Assembly (NCBI RefSeq): GCF_001475935.1
Contig: NZ_LDQA01000013.1
Location: 1 to 64,000 of the forward strand
DNA length: 64,000 bases
Direction: 5' to 3'
From: Aureimonas ureilytica
Lineage (GTDB): Bacteria > Pseudomonadota > Alphaproteobacteria > Rhizobiales > Rhizobiaceae
Shown: piece by piece, positions 25,341 through 33,940 of the stretch
How positions within the stretch are numbered: the first letter of the stretch is position 1
Layout: each line of letters begins with the position of its first letter
Translations under genes and position numbers: made by a program
Notes under the pieces: model-generated
The model's input: only the letters and a program-made list of their open reading frames with translations
Told to the model about the DNA's origin: nothing
Database searches by the model: none

Positions 25341-25357
25341 GACTGCTCATAGCAGTC
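25341..25357. promoter_or_regulatory. Palindrome upstream of the PuuR-like gene
   Basis: gactgct-cat-agcagtc is a perfect 7-bp dyad with a 3-base centre, 34 bp before the repressor ATG. It is well placed for autoregulation by the XRE-cupin protein or for binding of the AAA+/Fis activator. It shares no clear motif with the dyad before the aminotransferase gene. Confidence 0.4.
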
Positions 25358-25390
25358 TCATATGCATGATATATTGAGCGCAGGGTATAT

Positions 25391-25963
25391 ATGGCGGATA
25401 AAGAGTTCGATGTGGGCGGTCGGCTTCGAACGCTTCGGGCGCAGGCAGGTCTGTCTCAGCGCGGCCTTGCGGAACGTGCCGGTGTGCCTCATGCGCAGAT
25501 TTCGGTGGTCGAGCAAAATAAGTCGAGCCCTTCGGTATCCACTCTGCGCAAAATCCTTGGCGGGCTCGGCGTCAGCATGTCTGACTTTTTCAACGACAGC
25601 CGCTCTGCAGAGCAGGCTGGTCCCTTCTTCGCTGCGAACGGTCTGATCGATCTAACGTCGCGAATTCGCAGTCCCGGCTACCTCTCCCTTCGTCAGGTGG
25701 GCGACGCGAAGGAGCACAATCTGCAGATTTTACATGAGGTTTATGGGCCGGGAGCCGATACGGGTGAAATCCTCCTGCAGCACGCCTCGAGCGAGGGCGG
25801 CATCGTTGTTGAAGGAGAGATTGAGGTAACGGTTGGCACTCTAGTGCGCATTCTGCGCGTCGGGGAGTCCTATCTGTTCGACAGCCGCATTCCGCATCGC
25901 TTCCGCAACGTTTCATCGACGACTGCCGTGGTGATCTCGGCCTGCTCGCCGCCGTATCTTTGA
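25391..25963 (+). CDS. XRE-cupin transcriptional regulator, PuuR-like
   Basis: A 190-residue protein with an N-terminal XRE helix-turn-helix (about 8-65: GRLRTLRAQAGLSQRGLAER, VPHAQISVVEQNKSSPSVST) and a C-terminal cupin (about 110-185) with GIVVEGEIEVTVG and DSRIPHRFRN. Size and order match PuuR (185 residues), the repressor of putrescine catabolism that senses the amine through its cupin. It sits between the two enzyme operons and probably represses both. An IS630 element lies three bases after its stop, leaving the gene intact. Confidence 0.8.
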   Translation: MADKEFDVGGRLRTLRAQAGLSQRGLAERAGVPHAQISVVEQNKSSPSVSTLRKILGGLGVSMSDFFNDSRSAEQAGPFFAANGLIDLTSRIRSPGYLSLRQVGDAKEHNLQILHEVYGPGADTGEILLQHASSEGGIVVEGEIEVTVGTLVRILRVGESYLFDSRIPHRFRNVSSTTAVVISACSPPYL

Positions 25964-26041
25964 TCTAGAGCGTTTTCCGGCCGGGTAGAGTCTTTGCGTC
26001 ATTCGCGATTCCCTCTGTCGATTGGAAGGGAGGCGTGTATG

Positions 26042-26425
26042 GCGCGAGCGTTATCGATTGATCTTCGACATCGGGTTTTGCGGGCGATGCGTGATGGCGC
26101 CTCGACGCATGCGGCGGCCGAGCGGTTCGGGATCGCAATTGCCACGGCTGTGCGCTGGCGGTCGCAGGATCGTGCAGGCCGCAGTGATCCCCTGCCGATG
26201 GGCGGGGACAGGTGCTCGGGTCGCATCGAGGCGCAAGCCGAGTTCCTGCAAAGCCTGATCGACGGCAAGGACGACATCACGCTGCACGAGATGCAACGGC
26301 GTCTGGCCGAGGAGCGGGGGCTCAAGGTCGGGATCGGCACGCTCTGGCGCTTCTTTGACAGGCATGGACTGACGTGGAAAAAAAGACCGTGCACGCGAGC
26401 GAGCAAGAGCGCCCGGATCTCCTGA
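26042..26425 (+). CDS. IS630-family orfA (DNA-binding part)
   Basis: The frame from about 26042 (the first codon may be the GTG or ATG near here) has MARALSIDLRHRVLRAMRDG and AAERFGIAIATAVRWRSQ, the paired-like helix-turn-helix of IS630 transposases, and ends after LWRFFDRHGLTWKKRPCTRA. In family members this runs by frameshift into the DDE part that starts in the overlapping frame at 26374. Confidence 0.7.
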   Translation, partial: ARALSIDLRHRVLRAMRDGASTHAAAERFGIAIATAVRWRSQDRAGRSDPLPMGGDRCSGRIEAQAEFLQSLIDGKDDITLHEMQRRLAEERGLKVGIGTLWRFFDRHGLTWKKRPCTRASKSARIS

Positions 26426-26975
26426 AGCGGCGCCAGGCCTGGTTCGACGATCAATTCGATCTTGATTCCGCCAAGCTTGTCTTCATCGACGAGACCAGCC
26501 TGTCGACGAAGACGGCACGGCGCTTCGGCCGCGCGCCGCGAGGTGAACGCTGCCGGTCCGGCGTTCCGCACGGCCATTGGAAGACGCCAACGTTCACCGG
26601 CGCTCTGCGCCTGACGGGCATGACCGCCCCTATGGTGCTCGATGGTCCGATGAACGGCGTGGCGTTCCGGGCTTATGTCGAGCAGGTCCTGGTGCCGACA
26701 CTCTTGCCCGGCGACATTGTCGTGATGGACAGCCTTCCGGCCCACAAAGCCGAGGGCTTGCGATTGGCCATCAAAGACGTAGGCGCTTCCTGCTGCCCTA
26801 CAGCCCCGACTTCAACCCGATCGAGACGGCCTTCTCAAAGCTCAAGGCGCCCATGCGGGCCAAGGCCGAGCGAACGGTCGAGGCGCTCTGGAAAGCCGTC
26901 GGCACCCTCATTCCGCTCTTCCAGCCTGCCGAATGCGCCAACTACTTCAAAGCCGCAGGCTACGATCCAGACTGA
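26374..26975 (+). pseudogene. IS630-family orfB (DDE part), frameshifted
   Basis: The catalytic part reads FDLDSAKLVFIDETSLSTK (first Asp) and GDIVVMDSLPAHKA (second Asp) in one frame. Near 26780 it must shift to reach YSPDFNPIETAFSKLKAPMR (Glu) and the stop at 26975. This shift lies inside the catalytic core, outside the usual orfA/orfB frameshift site, so the element is probably inactive. Confidence 0.7.
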
Positions 26976-27080
26976 TCGGAAAATGCTCTAGGTCCACATG
27001 CGCCAACTGAGTTCGCTCACTGGCCCAGCGAGCGCATTGGCGTGATCCGCCTTGGCTCCGCAAATAATGCGCTCCAAATT

Positions 27081-27098
27081 ATTGCAACGTTGCGCAAT
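27081..27098. promoter_or_regulatory. Dyad in the aminotransferase promoter region
   Basis: attgcaacgttgcgcaat contains the perfect palindrome gcaacgttgc (27084-27093) with outer attgc/gcaat arms. It lies 45 bp before the aminotransferase ATG in an AT-rich promoter-like stretch. It is a candidate operator for the PuuR-like repressor or site for the Fis-type activator. Confidence 0.4.
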
Positions 27099-27142
27099 AT
27101 TTAGAGCGGTGCTACCTCTACCCCATTCAATCCAGGAGGACG

Positions 27143-28459
27143 ATGATGGGACAGGCACAGGCACTGCGTGCACGGCAACAGAATGCAGTTGCGGCAGGCG
27201 TGGCGACTAAGGCCATATTTGTCGAGAAGGCTGCAAACGCCGAATTGTGGGATGTCGAGGGTCGGCGCTTCATCGACTTCGCAGCGGGCATCGCCGTCAA
27301 TAACACAGGTCATCGTCATCCCCATGTAATGCAGGCTGTGGCGCGGCAGGCCGAGCAGTTCACGCATACCTGTTTCCACGTGGCGCCCTACGAGAGCTAC
27401 ATCCAATTGGCCGAACGGCTCAATACGATCGTAGACACAGGCGAGGTCAACCGGACCATGCTCGTCACCACTGGCGCCGAAGCCGTGGAAAACGCGATCA
27501 AGATCGCCCGTGCCCACACAAAGCGGTCGGCCGTCATCGCTTTCACCGGCGCCTTCCACGGCCGGACGATGATGGGCATGGCGTTGACTGGTAAGGTGGC
27601 TCCCTACAAGAAGGGCTTCGGGCCGTTTCCGGCGGAAGTCTTCCATGTACCATTCCCTGCGGCCTTCTCGGGCGTGGACGTTGAGGCGTCCCTGCGGGCG
27701 CTGGATCATCTTCTGGCGTCCGATGTGGATCCCGAACGCGTTGCGGCCTTCATCATCGAGCCCGTACAGGGGGAGGGGGGCTTCAATGCCGCTCCCGCGT
27801 CCCTGTTGCAGGGGCTGCGCGACCGGGCCGACCGTTATGGGATCGTCCTCATCGCCGACGAGATTCAGGCAGGCATGGCTCGCACCGGCACGATTTTGGC
27901 CATCGAGCATTCCGGCGTGAAGCCCGATCTAGTCACGCTGGCCAAAGGTCTGGCGGGTGGCTTCCCGCTCTCTGCTCTGGTTGGTAAGGCGACAATCATG
28001 AACGCCGCGCATCCAGGCGGACTTGGCGGAACTTATGCAGGCAATCCGATTTCCGTCGCGGCTGCGAACGCTGTGCTTGACGTGATTTTGGACGAGGGGC
28101 TCTGCGCGCGGGCAACTTGGATCGGGGAACGCGTAGGCTCGTTCCTGATCGACCTCGCCGCTCGCCAAGGGATGGAGCGCCTGGGAGACGTCCGTGTCAA
28201 TGGCGCGATGATCGCGTTCGAACTGGTCGAAGATGCCGATGGGTACCAAGCCGCGCCGCAGCTGACGTCGCAGATCGTGGCGGAAGCTGAGGAGCGTGGT
28301 CTCATCATTCTCTCTTGCGGGGTCCGCTACAACGTCATCCGCCTGCTTCCCCCTCTGACAATCGAGGAATCGGTTTTGGAGGAGGCCCTACGCATTTTGG
28401 AAGTCTCGATCGAGGCAGCTTTCGCCAAGGTGCCTGCGGCACCGCCTGCCACGGCCTGA
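27143..28459 (+). CDS. Class III omega-aminotransferase (GabT-like)
   Basis: A 438-residue PLP enzyme. Motifs are the substrate-side FAAGIAVNNTGHRHP, VTTGAEAVENAIKIAR for phosphate binding, IIEPVQGEGGF, LIADEIQAGMARTG with the ring-binding Asp, and TLAKGLAGGFPLSA with Lys268. This is the pattern of 4-aminobutyrate or 5-aminovalerate aminotransferases, which pass the amino group to 2-oxoglutarate and release succinate or glutarate semialdehyde. An aggagg site precedes ATG 27143. It is 4 bp from the next dehydrogenase gene, clearly one operon. Confidence 0.85.
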   Translation: MMGQAQALRARQQNAVAAGVATKAIFVEKAANAELWDVEGRRFIDFAAGIAVNNTGHRHPHVMQAVARQAEQFTHTCFHVAPYESYIQLAERLNTIVDTGEVNRTMLVTTGAEAVENAIKIARAHTKRSAVIAFTGAFHGRTMMGMALTGKVAPYKKGFGPFPAEVFHVPFPAAFSGVDVEASLRALDHLLASDVDPERVAAFIIEPVQGEGGFNAAPASLLQGLRDRADRYGIVLIADEIQAGMARTGTILAIEHSGVKPDLVTLAKGLAGGFPLSALVGKATIMNAAHPGGLGGTYAGNPISVAAANAVLDVILDEGLCARATWIGERVGSFLIDLAARQGMERLGDVRVNGAMIAFELVEDADGYQAAPQLTSQIVAEAEERGLIILSCGVRYNVIRLLPPLTIEESVLEEALRILEVSIEAAFAKVPAAPPATA

Positions 28460-28463
28460 AATC

Positions 28464-29900
28464 ATGACGATCCATCAGAATCTAATCGGTGGCGACTGGG
28501 TGGGTATGGACGGCGTACCCAACATCAATCCGTCCGACACGCGGGACGTCGTGGGTCTTTATGCTCAAGGGTCCGTTGATGACGCACGACAAGCCGTTGC
28601 GGCCGCAAAGGCCTCGTTTGCGAACTGGTCGCAGACTGGACTTCTAGAGCGTCATGCGATCTTGAGGCGGGCTTCCGACCTCATCCTCCTGCGGAAGGGC
28701 GAGCTTGGCCGCCTCTTGTCGCGGGAGGAGGGCAAAACGCTGCTTGAAGGCATCGGCGAAGTCGTTCGTGCGGCGCAGATATTTGATTTTTATGCGGGGG
28801 AGTGCCTTCGGCCTATGGGCGAGTGCTTGCCCTCGACTAGGCCGAATGTGGGTGTCGAGATCACACGCGAGCCGATTGGTGTTGTTGGAATCATAACACC
28901 CTGGAATTTCCCTATCGCTATCCCCGCATGGAAGATCGCGCCGGCTTTAGCCTATGGTAATTGCGTGGTTTTCAAGCCTGCCGAGCTCGTGCCTGGTTCG
29001 GCCTGGGCTCTGGTCGATATCTTGAAGCAGGCGGGTCTGCCGAACGGAGTGCTCAACCTCGTCATGGGGCGCGGATCGGATGTTGGTCAGACTCTGCTCG
29101 ATAGTCCCGATTTGGCCGGAATCTCCTTTACTGGCTCAACCGGTGTCGGCGCCCGAGTTGCCGCCTCCTCAATTGCGCACCAGCGCAAGTACCAACTTGA
29201 AATGGGCGGCAAAAATCCGTTCGTTATTCTAGACGACGCCGATCTGGCGATCTCCGTAGAGGCCGTAGTTAACTCAGCGTTCTTTTCGACGGGCCAACGC
29301 TGCACCGCGGCCTCACGCCTGATCGTGACGGAGGGGATTCACGACCACTTCGTGGCGGCGCTGGTGGCTCGTATGGCAGGCCTTAGGGTCGACCATGCCC
29401 TCAAGGATGAGACGCATGTCGGACCGGTGGTCGATGATGGACAACTCCAGCAGGATCTCCGCTTCATCGAACTCGGACAGAAGGAAGGCGCGAGGCTCGT
29501 CACGGGCGGTCACCGTCTTAACCGGGAGACGCCCGGATTCTACATCCAGCCAGCACTCTTCGCCGAAGCGACCAGCAAGATGTCGATCTGCCAAGAGGAG
29601 ATATTCGGACCTGTGGCTACGGTCATCAAGGTGCGGAATTACGACGAAGCTTTGGAAACGGCAAACGACACGCGCTTCGGCTTGTCCGCAGGCATCGCGA
29701 CGAGCAGCCTTAAACATGCTTCGCATTTCAAGCGAAATGCCCAAGCTGGAATGGTTATGGTCAACCTGCCGACAGCTGGAGTAGACTTCCACGTACCATT
29801 CGGTGGTCGAAAGTCCTCGTCCTACGGCAGCCGCGAGCAGGGGCGCTATGCGGCCGAGTTCTATACGACCGTGAAAACAGCCTACACCTACGCCGGCTGA
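28464..29900 (+). CDS. Semialdehyde dehydrogenase (2-oxoglutarate/glutarate/succinate semialdehyde type)
   Basis: A 478-residue aldehyde dehydrogenase with catalytic Cys280 (TGQRCTAASR), Glu246 (YQLEMGGKN) and the cofactor loop SFTGSTGVGA. The C-terminal PTAGVDFHVPFGGRKSSSYG and REQGRYAAEFYTTVKTAY resemble 2-oxoglutarate-semialdehyde dehydrogenases. Following a GabT-like gene, its likely role is oxidation of the semialdehyde product to succinate or glutarate. The two possibilities cannot be separated by sequence alone. Confidence 0.8.
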   Translation: MTIHQNLIGGDWVGMDGVPNINPSDTRDVVGLYAQGSVDDARQAVAAAKASFANWSQTGLLERHAILRRASDLILLRKGELGRLLSREEGKTLLEGIGEVVRAAQIFDFYAGECLRPMGECLPSTRPNVGVEITREPIGVVGIITPWNFPIAIPAWKIAPALAYGNCVVFKPAELVPGSAWALVDILKQAGLPNGVLNLVMGRGSDVGQTLLDSPDLAGISFTGSTGVGARVAASSIAHQRKYQLEMGGKNPFVILDDADLAISVEAVVNSAFFSTGQRCTAASRLIVTEGIHDHFVAALVARMAGLRVDHALKDETHVGPVVDDGQLQQDLRFIELGQKEGARLVTGGHRLNRETPGFYIQPALFAEATSKMSICQEEIFGPVATVIKVRNYDEALETANDTRFGLSAGIATSSLKHASHFKRNAQAGMVMVNLPTAGVDFHVPFGGRKSSSYGSREQGRYAAEFYTTVKTAYTYAG

Positions 29901-30055
29901 TATAAACGCAAGGCCTGGGCGATCGACACGGTCTGCTCGATCGCCCCTGCGAACGACGTAATGATTGACCTGATACTAGGGCCAACATCCCGTAGGCAAT
30001 TGCTGTCGCCGTCGGACAGGGGCGTGCCGTTGAAATCGCGGGTCGTGTCGCTCAT
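29888..30055 (-). pseudogene. 5' fragment of an unidentified gene at a block junction
   Basis: A leftward frame starts at ATG 30055, 12 bp after hbd, and reads MSDTTRDFNGTPLSDGDSNC with GC-rich codons. It then continues with unrelated, lower-GC sequence through the dehydrogenase terminator to a stop at 29888. Only roughly the first 18-25 codons look like a native gene. This suggests that the downstream gene of the hbd operon was cut when the two blocks were joined near 29990-30000. Confidence 0.4.
29917..29946 (+). terminator. Strong hairpin after the semialdehyde dehydrogenase
   Basis: gggcgatcga (29917-29926) pairs perfectly with tcgatcgccc (29937-29946) across a 10-base loop, 16 bp after the stop. 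There is no clear T-run, but the stem is strong and the convergent genes on the right would also benefit from a transcription barrier here. Confidence 0.5.
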
Positions 30056-30067
30056 GCCCTCAGCCTT

Positions 30068-30946
30068 TCAGCGGGTCGGGACGGGCGTCTCGCCGCGATA
30101 GTCGTAGAAGCCGCGCTTCACCTTGCGACCCAGCCACCCGGCCTCGACATATTTCACCAGAAGCGGGCACGGCCGGTACTTCGAATCGGCCAGCCCGTCA
30201 TGCAGCACCTGCATGATCGACAGGCAGGTGTCGAGGCCGATGAAGTCGGCGAGCTGGAACGGGCCCATCGGATGGTTGGCGCCGAGCCGCATGGAGGCGT
30301 CGATCGATTCCACCGAGCCGACGCCCTCGTGCAGCGTGTAGATCGCCTCGTTGATCATCGGGATCAGCACGCGGTTGACGATGAAGCCCGGAAAGTCCTC
30401 CGAGATCGTCATGGTCTTGTCGAGGCTGGCGACGAAGCGCTTCGACTGCTCGAACACCGCCTCGTCGGTGGCGATGCCGCGCACCAGTTCGACGAGCTTC
30501 ATGACCGGCACGGGGTTCATGAAGTGGATGCCGAGGAAGCGCTCGGCCCGGTCGGTGCCCGACGCGAGGCGCGTGATCGAGATGGACGAGGTGTTGGAGG
30601 CGAGGATCGCGTCGGGCCGCAGCACCGGGCACACCTGCGCGAAGATGCGCCGCTTGATCTCCTCCTTCTCCGTCGCCGCCTCGATCATGAGATCGCAAGG
30701 GGCGAGGTCGTTGACCCCGTCGGCGGGCTTGAGGCGGGCGAGCGCGGCGTCGCGCGCGCCCGCATCCAGCTTGCCGCCGGCGACGAGCCGGTCGAGACCG
30801 GCCGCGATCTTCTCGACGCCCTTGGTCGCCAGTTCCAGGCTGACGTCGTAGAGAACGACGTCGTAGCCGGCCTGCGCGCTCACCTGCGCGATGCCGGCGC
30901 CCATCTGCCCGGCGCCGACGACGCCCACCGTCCGAATGTCAGCCAT
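30068..30946 (-). CDS. hbd: 3-hydroxybutyryl-CoA dehydrogenase
   Basis: A 292-residue enzyme with the Rossmann motif VGVVGAGQMGAGIAQ at the start, NTSSISITRLA, the catalytic His in FLGIHFMNPVPVMKLVE, DFPGFIVNRVLIPMINEAI and GPFQLADFIGLDTCLSI. It oxidises (S)-3-hydroxybutyryl-CoA to acetoacetyl-CoA. It lies 27 bp after etfA as the last intact gene of the gcdH operon and would complete glutaryl-CoA breakdown if a crotonase is supplied elsewhere. Confidence 0.9.
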   Translation of the reverse strand: MADIRTVGVVGAGQMGAGIAQVSAQAGYDVVLYDVSLELATKGVEKIAAGLDRLVAGGKLDAGARDAALARLKPADGVNDLAPCDLMIEAATEKEEIKRRIFAQVCPVLRPDAILASNTSSISITRLASGTDRAERFLGIHFMNPVPVMKLVELVRGIATDEAVFEQSKRFVASLDKTMTISEDFPGFIVNRVLIPMINEAIYTLHEGVGSVESIDASMRLGANHPMGPFQLADFIGLDTCLSIMQVLHDGLADSKYRPCPLLVKYVEAGWLGRKVKRGFYDYRGETPVPTR

Positions 30947-30973
30947 CGTCCCGTTCCCCGCCGCGCGCCGTCG

Positions 30974-31903
30974 TCAGACCTTACCCGTCAGCTCGGGGAT
31001 GATCTGGAAGATGTCGCCCACCAGCCCGTAATCGGCGACCTGGAAGATGGGAGCGTCCTCGTCCTTGTTGATGGCGACGATGACCTTCGAATCCTTCATG
31101 CCAGCGAGATGCTGGATCGCGCCCGAGATGCCGCAGGCGACATAGAGGTCCGGCGCCACGACCTTGCCGGTCTGCCCGACCTGCCAGTCGTTCGGCGCGT
31201 AGCCCGCGTCCACCGCCGCCCGGCTCGCGCCGACCGCCGCGCCGAGCTTGTCGGCGAGCGGCAGCATGACCTCCTCGAACTTCTCCTTGGAGCCGAGCGC
31301 CCGCCCGCCCGAGACGATGATCTTGGCGCCCGAGAGCTCCGGCCGCTCGGAATGGACGACGGCCTCGGAGACGAACTTCGACACGGCGGGGTCGGAGGCT
31401 GCCCCGACGCTCTCGACGGAGGCCGAGCCGCCCTCGGCGGCGGCGGCGAAGGCCGCGGTGCGGATGGTGAGCACCTTGATCTTGTCGGTGGAGCGCACCG
31501 TCTCCACCGCGTTGCCGGCATAGACCGGGCGCTCGAACGTGTCCGCGCCGTGGACGGCGATCACGTCCGACACCTGCATGACGTCGAGAAGGGCGGCCGC
31601 GCGCGGCAGGGCGTTCTTCAGCGCCGCCGTCGCGGGCGCGACGATCGCACCGTAGCTCGGGGCGAGTTGGACGACGAGGGCCGCCAGCGGCTCCGCCAGA
31701 TGATGGCCGAGAGCGGGATCTTCTGCGTGCAGTACCTTGGCGACGCCTTGGAGCTTGGCGGCGGCCTCGGCGACGGCGCCCGAGCCCTGGCCCGCGACGA
31801 GGACATGGACCTCGCCGCCGAGTTGGGCGGCGGCGGTCAGGGCCTTGGCGGTCTCGCCCGACAGGTGGGCGTTGTCGTGTTCGGCGATCAGGAGCGTGGT
31901 CAT
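30974..31903 (-). CDS. etfA: Electron transfer flavoprotein alpha subunit
   Basis: A 309-residue FixB/EtfA protein: [20 protein letters not shown] at the N-terminus and the FAD-binding C-terminal domain with [43 protein letters not shown] and [15 protein letters not shown]. With EtfB it accepts electrons from acyl-CoA dehydrogenases such as the GcdH encoded four genes upstream. The start ATG 31903 follows etfB by 50 bp; longer starts would overlap etfB. Confidence 0.93.
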   Translation of the reverse strand: MTTLLIAEHDNAHLSGETAKALTAAAQLGGEVHVLVAGQGSGAVAEAAAKLQGVAKVLHAEDPALGHHLAEPLAALVVQLAPSYGAIVAPATAALKNALPRAAALLDVMQVSDVIAVHGADTFERPVYAGNAVETVRSTDKIKVLTIRTAAFAAAAEGGSASVESVGAASDPAVSKFVSEAVVHSERPELSGAKIIVSGGRALGSKEKFEEVMLPLADKLGAAVGASRAAVDAGYAPNDWQVGQTGKVVAPDLYVACGISGAIQHLAGMKDSKVIVAINKDEDAPIFQVADYGLVGDIFQIIPELTGKV

Positions 31904-31953
31904 GGAATGAACCTCACGGAAAACGGGAGAAGACGAGCAGGGTGGCGGGGGGC

Positions 31954-32700
31954 TCAGACCAGCCCGGCGCCCTTGAGGGCCGAGACCAGCTCGTCCACCG
32001 AGCCGACCTTGACGCCCGCCTGGCGCGCCTTCGGCTCGGCGACCTTCACGACCTCGAGGCGCGGCGTCAGGTCGACGCCGAACTCGGACGCGTCCTTCTC
32101 CTCCAGCGGCTTCTTCTTCGCCTTCATGATGTTGGGAAGCGAGGCATAGCGCGGCTCGTTGAGGCGAAGGTCGGTGGTGACGATCGCCGGGAGGGTGAGG
32201 CCCACCGTCTGGAGACCGCCGTCCACCTCGCGCGTGACGTTCAAGGCGCCGTCCGCGACCTCGACCTTGGAGGCGAAGGTGCCCTGCGCCGAGCCCAGAA
32301 GCCCCGCCAGCATCTGACCGGTCTGGTTGCAATCATCGTCGATCGCCTGCTTGCCGAGGATCACGAGGTCGGGCTTCTCGGCTTCCACCACGCCCTTGAG
32401 GAGCTTGGCGACGGCCAGCGGCTCGAGACGCCCTTCGGCCTTCACCAGGATGCCGCGGTCGGCGCCCATGGCGAGCGCGGTGCGGATCGTCTCCTGGGCT
32501 TGCGCGGGACCGGCCGACACGACCACGATCTCGGCGGCCGCACCCTTCTCCTTCAGCCGCAGCGCCTCCTCCACCGCGATCTCGTCGAACGGGTTCATCG
32601 ACATCTTCACGTTGGCGAGCTCGACGCCCGTTCCGTCCGCCTTCACCCGGACCTTCACGTTGTAGTCGACGACGCGCTTCACGCAGACGAGAATCTTCAT
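31954..32700 (-). CDS. etfB: Electron transfer flavoprotein beta subunit
   Basis: A 248-residue EtfB/FixA protein: [19 protein letters not shown], the [18 protein letters not shown] signature, [29 protein letters not shown] for AMP binding, and [20 protein letters not shown]. It starts 14 bp after the CoA-transferase stop in the five-gene leftward operon. It pairs with EtfA for electron delivery to the quinone pool through ETF dehydrogenase, which is not in the window. Confidence 0.93.
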   Translation of the reverse strand: MKILVCVKRVVDYNVKVRVKADGTGVELANVKMSMNPFDEIAVEEALRLKEKGAAAEIVVVSAGPAQAQETIRTALAMGADRGILVKAEGRLEPLAVAKLLKGVVEAEKPDLVILGKQAIDDDCNQTGQMLAGLLGSAQGTFASKVEVADGALNVTREVDGGLQTVGLTLPAIVTTDLRLNEPRYASLPNIMKAKKKPLEEKDASEFGVDLTPRLEVVKVAEPKARQAGVKVGSVDELVSALKGAGLV

Positions 32701-32714
32701 GGGTCGTTGGCCTC

Positions 32715-33929
32715 TTACAGTTTTGTTGAGACGTTCCTACCATCCCTTGCCCGTTCGGCATCGGCATCGGCATCGGCATTGGCCTCGCCGAGCGCGGGCG
32801 AGGCCCGCTCGACGACGAGGGGGCTGCGCGAGAAGCGGATCGGCGTGCGCAGGCCCGGCACGCCCTCCGGCGCGACCTGAAGGCCGCGATGGCGGATCTG
32901 CGGGTGATCGAGCGCGTCGGCGACATCGTTGATCGGGCCGCCTGGCACACCCGCGCCCTGCATCGCCGCGATCAGGACGTCGCGCTCGAAGGTGGACGCG
33001 TGCTCGGCGAGGAGGGCGCAGAGGGTGTCTCGGTTCTCGACGCGGGCCGGGTTCGTGGCGTAGCGCGGGTCGGCGGCGAAGTCCCCAAGGCCCAGGATCG
33101 CGGCAAAGGCGGCGAACTGCCGGTCGTTGCCGCAGGCGACGATGACGTGGCCATTTGCGACGGGAAACACCTGATAGGGCACGATGTTCGGGTGGGCGTT
33201 GCCCATGCGCCGGGGCGCGATGCCGCCTGCCAGATAGTTCATCGCCTGATTGGCGAGCGCCGCCACCCCGCAGTCGAGGAGCGAGAGGTCGACATGCTGC
33301 CCGCGACCCGAACGCGCGCGTTCGGCAAGCGCGGCCTGGATGCCGATCGTGCCGTAGAGGCCGGTCAGGATATCGATCCAAGCGACCCCGATCTTCTGCG
33401 GCTCGCCGCCCGGCTCGCCCGTCAGGTCCATGATTCCGCAGAGGCCCTGGATCAGGAAGTCGTAGCCGGGGAGCGGCGCATAGGGCCCGTCCTGCCCGAA
33501 ACCGGTGATCGAGCAGTAGACGAGCCGCGGGTTGAGCGCCGATAGCGTCTCGTAGTCGAGACCGTACTTGCGCAGGCCGCCCACTTTGAAGTTCTCGACC
33601 AAAACGTCTGCTTCCCGCACCAGATCGAGGAGAGCCGCGAGGTCGGTCGCCTTGTCGAAGTCGCAGGTGACCGATCGCTTGCCCCGGTTGGCGGCGTGGA
33701 AATAGGCCGCCGTCCGGTCGATGGCGCCGCCCGGCAGTTCGCGTTCCACGAAGGGCGGGCCCCAGCGCCGCGTGTCGTCGCCGCCCGGCGCCTCGACCTT
33801 CACGACCTCGGCGCCGAGATCGGCGAGCGTCTGGCCGATCCAGGGTCCGGCGAGGATGCGCGCGAGCTCCACGACCTTGAGGCCGGCGAGCGGTGCCGCC
33901 GCGCCACCGGGCGATGTCCCGTCCGTCAT
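32715..33929 (-). CDS. Family III CoA-transferase, likely glutarate CoA-transferase
   Basis: A 404-residue CaiB/BaiF (formyl-CoA transferase) family protein: [72 protein letters not shown] and [13 protein letters not shown] with the catalytic-type Asp. The position directly after gcdH suggests it activates glutarate with a CoA donor such as succinyl-CoA, as SUGCT does. The C-terminus contains a GCATCG hexanucleotide run (about 32757-32783) coding for repeated Asp-Ala, a possible slippage site. Confidence 0.85.
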   Translation of the reverse strand: MTDGTSPGGAAAPLAGLKVVELARILAGPWIGQTLADLGAEVVKVEAPGGDDTRRWGPPFVERELPGGAIDRTAAYFHAANRGKRSVTCDFDKATDLAALLDLVREADVLVENFKVGGLRKYGLDYETLSALNPRLVYCSITGFGQDGPYAPLPGYDFLIQGLCGIMDLTGEPGGEPQKIGVAWIDILTGLYGTIGIQAALAERARSGRGQHVDLSLLDCGVAALANQAMNYLAGGIAPRRMGNAHPNIVPYQVFPVANGHVIVACGNDRQFAAFAAILGLGDFAADPRYATNPARVENRDTLCALLAEHASTFERDVLIAAMQGAGVPGGPINDVADALDHPQIRHRGLQVAPEGVPGLRTPIRFSRSPLVVERASPALGEANADADADAERARDGRNVSTKL

Positions 33930-33940
33930 GGCGGCGGGCC

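Larger units (their letters stand above)
25966..26990 (+). mobile_element. IS630-family insertion sequence
   Basis: The element lies between terminal repeats tagagcgttttccg (25966) and the complement of tagagcattttccg (ending 26990), with TA at each end as expected of the IS630/mariner target duplication. It contains orfA and orfB in overlapping frames plus a further frame change. It separates the PuuR-like gene from the aminotransferase operon, so the latter needs its own promoter. Confidence 0.85.

Noticed and set aside
30200-32149. A 649-codon rightward frame across hbd and etfA
   Set aside because: It is antisense to two genes with clear family motifs and is His/Arg/Asp-rich without any pattern of its own.
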